A stretch of DNA of 64,000 nucleotides from Kappaphycus alvarezii (taxonomy: Eukaryota; Rhodophyta; Florideophyceae; Gigartinales; Solieriaceae). This document shows, one piece after another, positions 57,828 to 64,000 of the stretch (position 1 is the stretch's first letter; each line of letters opens with the position of its first letter). The stretch lies in NCBI GenBank assembly GCA_002205965.3, contig NADL03000758.1, positions 1,116,001-1,180,000 of the forward strand, written 5' to 3'. A program made the translations under genes and the position numbers. The notes beneath the pieces were generated by a model that saw nothing but the letters and a program-made list of their open reading frames with translations, did no database searches and had not been told where the DNA came from.

Positions 57828-58145
57828 CAGATACTTCGTACGCCACAGACCCTTTTTTGCTTTTCACATGTGACTGTACGGAAACGCAGCAAGCGAAGCT
57901 CAGCCAACATTCCCGCGCGGTTTTCCATTCGCTTTCTTTTACTCACCCACTGGGTCAACTTGCTCCACCAGCAACGTTTTCGTCCCCCATCACGAAACAT
58001 CACTACCCCCCCCCCCCCGTCCATCAACCCATCCCAGGCCCCGTTCATTCCACAATCCCTCTGCCCCCTCACCCCCTCACCCCATACCCACTCTCCACTC
58101 TGCCACGTTCACATCTGCTTCCCCCCCCCCCGCCCTTACCTTAAC

Positions 58146-59083
58146 ATGACACCTCCAACAACACCTCCATCCGTCCCCACAACCCCTCCCCTCCTCCTCC
58201 CCCGCCAACCTCTGCCACTCCCTCCACCTCTTCCCTAGGTCCTTTTGCTCATCTTCCCGCCTACAATTTCGACTTTGACTACCGCGGTGATTCAATCCAT
58301 CATAACTCCCTCATCCCCCCTCCTTCAGACCCACAACAGCTCACCTCCCCTCATATCTCGTCGATGATTTCGACAGTTATATGTTCCCCGATGTCCTCAA
58401 CCATCCATCCACTCCACATACCGAACAAGATCCCAAACAAAACTCCTCCTCCTCCGACCTCTCCCAACGACCCACCACCTCCCGCCCCACCTCCCCCACC
58501 CGCCACCGCACAACCCCCCTCCCCCACCCGACGTCAACTGGCGAACTGTCGACTCTGCACATCTTTACTGCCCGACGGCTCCCACCTCGAGTCAGACAAG
58601 TTGTACACCGGCTACACAAAACACATCATCCTCGTCTTTGTACCACGCCAAGCTGTCGAGCTTGTCGGACTCGTCTACGGCAAGGTCGCTCATCTGCTCC
58701 AACAAGCAAGCGCCCGTCTGGTCTTTATTACCGCATGGTCCCCTTCCCAAGCCACTACCTTTCTGTCTCGCTTTGAGCGCGTTTCCCCCTTTCCGGGCTC
58801 CATTGTTTGTGACCCTGATGCAACCCTGTTTTCCGCTTTCGGCTTTATGCGATCCCCACTGAGGGCGCTTTTTTCGGGCTCCAAAGTTTCCGCTCCCATG
58901 CGTCAAGGCGTTCGCAATGCATTCAGCACCGTATCATATCGTGCTGCAAACAGAGATATTGCTACCACCTCTGTTAGTTCCAAGCGCCTGAAATGCGGGG
59001 CTATTGTATGGCCGTCCTTACGTGGCTATGCCAAGCGCCCGGAATTGCCTATTGCAACGACGAGTCCCCGCCGACAGGCGTAG
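58146..59083 (+). CDS. PRXL2/AhpC-TSA_2-like thioredoxin-fold redoxin with Pro-rich N-terminus
   Basis: The C-terminal half is a clear AhpC/TSA_2 (PRXL2/FAM213-like) domain: LLPDGSHLESDKLYTGY, HIILVFV, then LVFITAWSPSQATTFLSRF, PFPGSIVCDPDATLFSAFGF and MRSPLRALFSG, ending at TAG 59081-59083. In an adjacent frame at about 58648-58672 the text is SCRACRTR, a Cys-x-x-Cys at the position of the redox-active cysteines. Two one-base indels around it would place it after LVFV. The first about 140 codons are rich in Pro, Ser and Thr and partly low-complexity (DFDSYMFPDVLNHPSTP is the most protein-like piece), so the start is uncertain; ATG 58146 is the first after the C-runs at 58006-58018 and 58121-58131. 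A role in peroxide or prostaglandin-type reduction is only family knowledge. Confidence 0.68.
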
Positions 59084-60206
59084 GATGTTATTTGGATGTC
59101 CTCAGTGCATGTGGAGTAAATGAGCATTTGTCCCGGAGATTGACGTCGCTCAAGTTTTCTCCAGGTTAATAGTATGAGAGTAACCAGTATAAGGCAAGGA
59201 CCGCAGATGAGAAAGAAGCAAACAGATCAAGGGGCCAGAAACAGCAAGAGGGTCAAGGAAGAATGAAAGAAGAAATGCACTCAAGGGACATGACATGGTC
59301 GTAAATTAGGAATGGGCTTGAGCACCATCGTAACGAACAGATTTGAATGCCCGATTGAGGAAAACATTTTCCACAAAGGTTCGGCTCTAACCTGTCATCG
59401 TTCGGCGGCGAAACAAGACAGTTGAGTACACAACGTACAATGGAACTTCTCCCCAAATGACTGGGCAAAGTTATGCGTTACCCCCAGGAAGGAAATCAGA
59501 TACATACGGCGGAAAGGTAAGCTATAGAATACTTTGGACACTCTCGGTTTAGGAAAACAGGAGTTGCCCTGCTCTGTAAATAAGCGAAATACATGCAGTA
59601 ACGTCATGTCATGTTGCTATTGCCATGGAATTCTTTCCTATCGATAAGGTTTCAGTCCATCTGTTCTTTGAATCCGCCGCTATCGTGTGGCAAACACAAA
59701 TGACACTGAAAATTTTTACCCTGAGCGTTGGCACCAACGCTTTGCTGGAGAGTCGTTCTGGCCTTTCCTTGCAGGCAGTGTGAGCGGTAACATGATACCT
59801 AGAATTGTCAATTGACCAATGCGAAAGTGTAATCCTCGGCCTTCTTGCACTGCACTTGCAAGAGTGTGCATTGCCCCATCAGGAACCGACGGCGCCAACA
59901 TTGGAATATTTACACGAAGCCCAATAGTATCCAACCTCGTCTGCGTCAACCCTATGGTACAGATTAGTTGTCTGAACATTCAAGCTGTTATGTCGGGTGC
60001 GGATCCCGTCTGCGTCACATCAATTCCTCATCAATATCTTATCGTTTTTGAATCTTTTCGTTAAGAAAAAATAACATCAACTGACGGTAACGATTCTGGT
60101 GACAAGAAGACGGAAGTCCTTCGTACTGAAATCATTTCATACTCGAACACCGAACCACAGCTCAAAAACTTGGTCAAAATCCTTAATGGGAAACAAATTC
60201 TTTGAA
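59084..60206. other. Convergent spacer between redoxin and SPINDLY-like genes
   Basis: Both flanking genes point into this 1.1 kb. A minus-strand frame at 59716-59979 (LRVNIPMLAPSVPDGAMHTL) and an overlapping plus-strand frame (TENFYPERWHQRFAGESFW) look protein-like in turn, but neither can be assigned. Nothing else was recognised. Confidence 0.4.
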
Positions 60207-63004
60207 TCACTTTTTTTCCGCGTCATCCGACAAATCTGGCTCGTCAGGCAAAGGAGGTTCCTCTATTTGATCTGTTGATACCTCCGAAGATGTTCGACAG
60301 CGAGGATTGTTGATACAGAGTCCTCACTGATCCCGGTGTACATTCCGCTAAACTGCACATCTTCAACATTAGTCTCTGCATCAGCAATGCGCCCTCCGCG
60401 CTCTACCCACATTGCACAGAACATCTTTTCTACGTTTCGAATGTATCGCTCTGCCTGTCCAAGAGGGACTCTCCATCATGTCCCTACGAAGCTGACTTCG
60501 AATATCCTTCAGACGCTCGATATCTGTTCCTAGCGATATGGCCTTGGCAATATAATCCTCCTCCGAAAAGGCAACTAATTCGGAGTGTCCAATAGCCGTT
60601 AGAAGAGTCGTGCCCACGTTATGCGCATGATCGCCATTCTCGGGCTTGACACCGAGCGTAATAACTGGGACACCCATGTAGAGTGCCTCACAAGTTGTCG
60701 TTGTCCCAGCATATGGGAACGGATCCAGTGCAACATCCACATTCGAATACACTTGCAAATGCGATCTTGTTGCCGGAATCAAAGGTACTAGATCCAAACG
60801 ATCAGCACTGATTCCTTCCTCTTCAAACAATGCCTCCATTCTTCTCTTCGCGTAAGCCGCACCGAATGGCTTGGCCTTCAATAAAAGCCTCGATAGCGGA
60901 ACGCGACGCAAAATCTCGGCCCACAGTCTCACAGTCCTTGCTTGAATCTTTGGAAGGACGTTGAAAGATCCAAACGTAACGATTCCACCAGAGCTCAGAA
61001 CAGGAGGTGGACTGCAATCCTCGGGAGCGTCCTGGGCTGGTGTATAACACAAAAACACATCCGGTAGTCGCCACAGCTTTTCCGTAAATTCTTGCGTAGT
61101 TTCCGGCGGATCCACAACTCCGTCTGTTACACGGTAATGTATAGTGCTCAGCCCCGTAGTGTTAGGATAGCCAATCCATGTCACTTGCACCGGTGCTAAT
61201 CTTAGCGCCATTATATCAAGTCGGTTGTTCGCAGTATGGCCGCTAGCTCTACAAGAATATCAATCTGGTCCTCAATGATAAGCTTTGCCGCCGCAGACGC
61301 TGTTAGTCCCCATATATTTCTCCAGTTATCTCCAAGCAACGAGCGAAAGCGCTGGGTCTTGGCGTCCGGTTGTGCGACATTTGCATACGCAAAGATCTTG
61401 AACCCCTCAGGATCTAAATACGTGAGCAGCACTTCGCAAAGTAACTCACAGAGTGAGTGAAGAAATCCGGCGACAAAAATCCAACCCGCAGCGGCCGGCC
61501 GTGCGAGGTCCTCGCCTCTGAGTTGGATCTGGGGCTGGGGGACTTCTCAACATTGTAGCAAATGAATGGCCACAGGGTTGTTGACATGCGCGGAGCTGGC
61601 GGCTAGCTTGATTTCGGCGTCTATGCGGTCTTGGAATGCAGATCCCCAAATCTTGTGCTGATGAAACACTTGTGCTTTGGTCCACTTTTCGCTATAACTA
61701 AGAGCATGAAGGCGGTTTTGAGCAGCCATCATGGCCCTAGGATCAAGTTCTGTACAACGTTCGTAGTGCCAAATGGCAGTATCAATGTCACCCCGATCTC
61801 GTAAAAGGACTCCCATATTGTTGTGCGCCTCCGCATACTCGGGGGATATCGAATTGGCACATTGCAAATGTTCGGTCGCAGATTCCACGTCACCCATCAA
61901 TGTGTAGACGACTGCAATATTGTTATGTGTTTGATGATGTTGCTTGTCACATCGCAGGGCGTTGAGGTAACACTCCAAGGCCATCTGGAAATTGCCCAAC
62001 TCCTTGTGCACGACGCCAAGGTTGTTATGGGCTTCTGTCAAATCTGGATTGAATTTTACAGCCAGGTTGTACGACGTAAGCGCTCGCTCCAGCTTTCCCT
62101 CCTCTGCGTACCATACGCCCAGATTGTAATGTGCATCTGAAAAAGTAGGATGCAACGCAGAGATTTCTTATACAGACGGCACGCAGCCTTTCGATCCTTC
62201 TGCTTACACGCAGTTCCTTTCTCGCATAACGCACAGCCATGTTAGTCTTCGCAAGTTCAAAATTGGGATTCGCGGCCAAGGCTCGTTCATAAGCCTGCAT
62301 GGCAAGGTCGATGTTCCTGTCGTTACGATGAATGACGCCGAGATTACACCAAGCCTCGACATGTGAAGGGTTGACCTGAAGACAGCGTTCATAGCACTTG
62401 CGAGCCTTGAGAGGCTCACCTGAATCAGTGTACGCGACGCCGAGATTGTAAAGTGCTTGAGCATATGTAGGACAGACCTCGAGGGCCTCCTCATAGTGCT
62501 GAATACCAGATGCTGGGAGGCCAGCTATCTTGAGCCGCACTCCAACATCAGTGAGCAAGGAGGCTAAATGTTGGGAAATCTCGGCGAGAGATGTAGACAT
62601 GAATGACGGCCTTTCGCCGCGCTCTTCACGTTGGCAGGCAGATGTACGGGCTGTTCGCAGGAGTCTAATGATTCGGCCATATGCAAAGGGTCAGTCGCCT
62701 TGAGAACGAGGGCGAGGCCGCACAAGGCGTCGGGGTCATCGGGATCAAGGGTTAGGGCTTTACGAAGCACAGCCTGAGCCTCGGCAAGATTGTTTTGTGA
62801 AAGATGGACGCTAGCGATTTGGACGAGGAAAGGGCCAAGACCGGTTTCAGAATGTAGGGCCAGGTGAGCATCTCGAGCTTGTTTGGCGACTTGAAGAGCG
62901 GCCTCTGGGCGACCTCTTGACGAAAAGAATATGGAACGGCTGAGAAGTTGGGAAGGGGAGGGTTCAGATGATGGGGAGGAGGGGGGAGAGGTTGCGGAAG
63001 TCAT
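60207..63004 (-). CDS. SPINDLY-like TPR glycosyltransferase (GT41)
   Basis: ATG at 63004 (MTSATSPPSSPSS). Then about ten tetratricopeptide repeats run from 62900 to 61550, for example ALYNLGVAYTDSGEPLKA, AWCNLGVIHRNDRNIDLAM, AHNNLGVVHKELGNFQMALE and AHNNMGVLLRDRGDIDTAI. The GT41 domain follows: VQVTWIGYPNTTGLSTIHYR, DPPETTQEF, FGSFNVLPKIQARTVRLWAE, and DPFPYAGTTTTCEALYMG. The PYAGTTTTCE block is of the plant SPINDLY type, not the animal OGT type; Arabidopsis SPY is a nuclear/cytosolic protein O-fucosyltransferase, so fucose transfer is the better guess. Frames change near 62590, 62170, 61550, 61430, 61210 and 60440. The end is uncertain: one frame stops at 60263, another gives an acidic tail (EEPPLPDEPDLSDDAEKK) to 60207. 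Confidence 0.88.
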
Positions 63005-63201
63005 GGCAGAATGGTTGGGGGGTATTTGAGGCAACAGATGGCGTCGAAGAAAGGGTGGAGAGAGGAACTGGCGGATTGTGATTACCGATGATCAAGGGTA
63101 GGTCATGAGCAATGTCCAGAATCTTCAATAGTTTGATGCGACGCCCGGTGTCACTGATTACTTGAAAAGGCGGTCGGAATCGCAGCCATAGGCTCTACCA
63201 C

Positions 63202-63515
63202 ATACAGTACTGTACTGTACTGTACTGTACATGTGAAGGGTCAACGGGGCGGATCAACAATCCGCTTTATATACAGTAATCTTTCAGAGTAAAAATATAT
63301 GAATTTAAGTCATAATTCGCACGCAAAATCAAGCTCTTGGTTAATTTTCAAATAAAAAAAATATTTTCAGCATTTCTTCGAAAAACGCCCGCTAAATGCA
63401 CTTACACTATGGAAGCATCGGCCCCCAAACAAGTGCTGTTCTCGTGTGCAGTGCTGTAGAATACTGTACTGTATGTTTTTTTTTGGCAGCTTTGTTCAAA
63501 GCACTGTACTGTTAT
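63202..63515. repeat. TACTG/CAGTA clusters upstream of the SPINDLY-like gene
   Basis: 63202-63235 reads ACATACAGTACTGTACTG with further TACTG units and TACATG. Smaller groups lie at 63460-63476 and 63500-63515. The main array is about 200 bp upstream of the SPINDLY-like start at 63004. Confidence 0.8.
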
Positions 63516-63529
63516 TACTCAAGGGTCTT

Positions 63530-64000
63530 TGGGCGCTAGAAAAATCGTCTGCTCCCGATTTGGGACGATTACCGGTGATCGGGGGCGACGTGCACCATGT
63601 TTGCAAATCGGGTGAACGAAGGGCCACGGTGTGGCAGCATGTCCAGCATCGCTTGCCGATCAAAGGAGTTGAAGTCGTTTCGAGCACCGATGAGCACGGT
63701 GGCAACGTTTGGGTCCGATGACAGCCTTCAAAGCATGGTGCGCACGTCATGGACGATAGCATTCATGCCGGCCTTGATGCCATTGGCCGTCTGGAAGGGG
63801 GCCAAAAACGCACGGGAGCCATCAATAGCCGACGGGAGCAGCGTCTTCGTGACCAGGCGCCTGAGGACAGAGCCGACTGCGATGGACGAACCTTCCCAGA
63901 CTTGGGCTGCAGGGGGAGGAGGGTCGCAGCGGAGAGCCCGGAAAGAACCAACTCGGGGAGGTCTCCCGTTGCTGTGCGATTGACCATTTTCGTCAATACT
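63530..64000 (-). mobile_element. Reverse-transcriptase fragment, same family as 15136-16808, running off the window
   Basis: Minus-strand text reads VGSVLRRLVTKTLLPSAIDG, FLAPFQTANGIKAGMNAIVH, then FNSFDRQAMLDMLPHRG and FTRFANMVHVAP, the fingers and palm-entry motifs of a non-LTR-type reverse transcriptase. Nucleotide identity with 16660-16808 is high over the shared 130 bp (GGGACGATTA, CACCATGTTTGCAAA, GGCAGCATGTCCAG). The copy ends at about 63530 just before the GTQQGD motif. It therefore carries the part missing from the other copy and lacks the part that one has. It continues beyond base 64000. Confidence 0.72.

Noticed and set aside
59716-60064. P450-like phrases on both strands (FYPERW on plus, LRVNIPML on minus)
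   Set aside because: The heme-binding Cys motif and the rest of a P450 are absent, and two opposing strands giving similar hints suggests coincidence.

Overview
This is nuclear DNA from a eukaryote: 14-3-3, NAA10, VPS16, VPS39-type and SPINDLY-type genes are present, two genes carry GT-AG introns, and retroelements are abundant. My best guess is a multicellular red alga (Chondrus-like). The reasons are few and short 5'-proximal introns, compact genes of roughly 50% GC, a plant/alga-type SPINDLY protein, a membrane-anchored iron-binding-protein homologue of algal type, and Ty1/copia pol sequences of a style I associate with florideophyte genomes. This is an inference; a search would settle it.

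Reading frames in almost every recognisable gene are broken about every 100-350 bases. In the 14-3-3 and NAA10 genes each break is cured by adding one base, often beside a doublet. Many essential genes cannot all be dead at once, so most breaks are probably uncorrected one-base deletions in a long-read consensus. Gene coordinates below therefore span whole coding regions, not single open frames.

Layout. 1-7.2 kb: a surface protein with a periplasmic-binding fold (+), an unrecognised gene meeting it tail to tail (-), and a large minus-strand gene joining a permuted-papain (YiiX/C92-like) domain, two cyclic-nucleotide domains, EF hands and a mitochondrial carrier. 7.2-12 kb: mostly non-coding, with pyrimidine-rich tracts. 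12-24 kb: the gene-rich core, with 14-3-3 (+), a 5'-truncated reverse transcriptase (-), NAA10 (-), a VPS39-like gene (+) and VPS16 (-). The last two converge and both belong to endolysosomal tethering complexes. 24-57.5 kb: AT-richer repeat territory with a Harbinger transposase, a DIRS-like tyrosine-recombinase retroelement, a Ty1/copia element with both LTRs inserted into the reverse transcriptase of a second copia element, a two-gene Harbinger unit and another copia relic. 58-63 kb: genes return, with a PRXL2-like AhpC/TSA redoxin (+) and a SPINDLY-like TPR glycosyltransferase (-). The window ends inside a second copy of the reverse-transcriptase family seen at 15-16.8 kb.

A recurring feature is a palindromic motif built from TACTG/CAGTA units (TACTGTACAGTA-like). 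Clusters lie within about 120-560 bp upstream of the start codons of NAA10/VPS39 (shared divergent spacer), VPS16, SPINDLY and the redoxin, and further upstream of 14-3-3. This suggests a promoter-associated repeat. The most unusual gene product is the papain-like / cNMP / EF-hand / carrier fusion.
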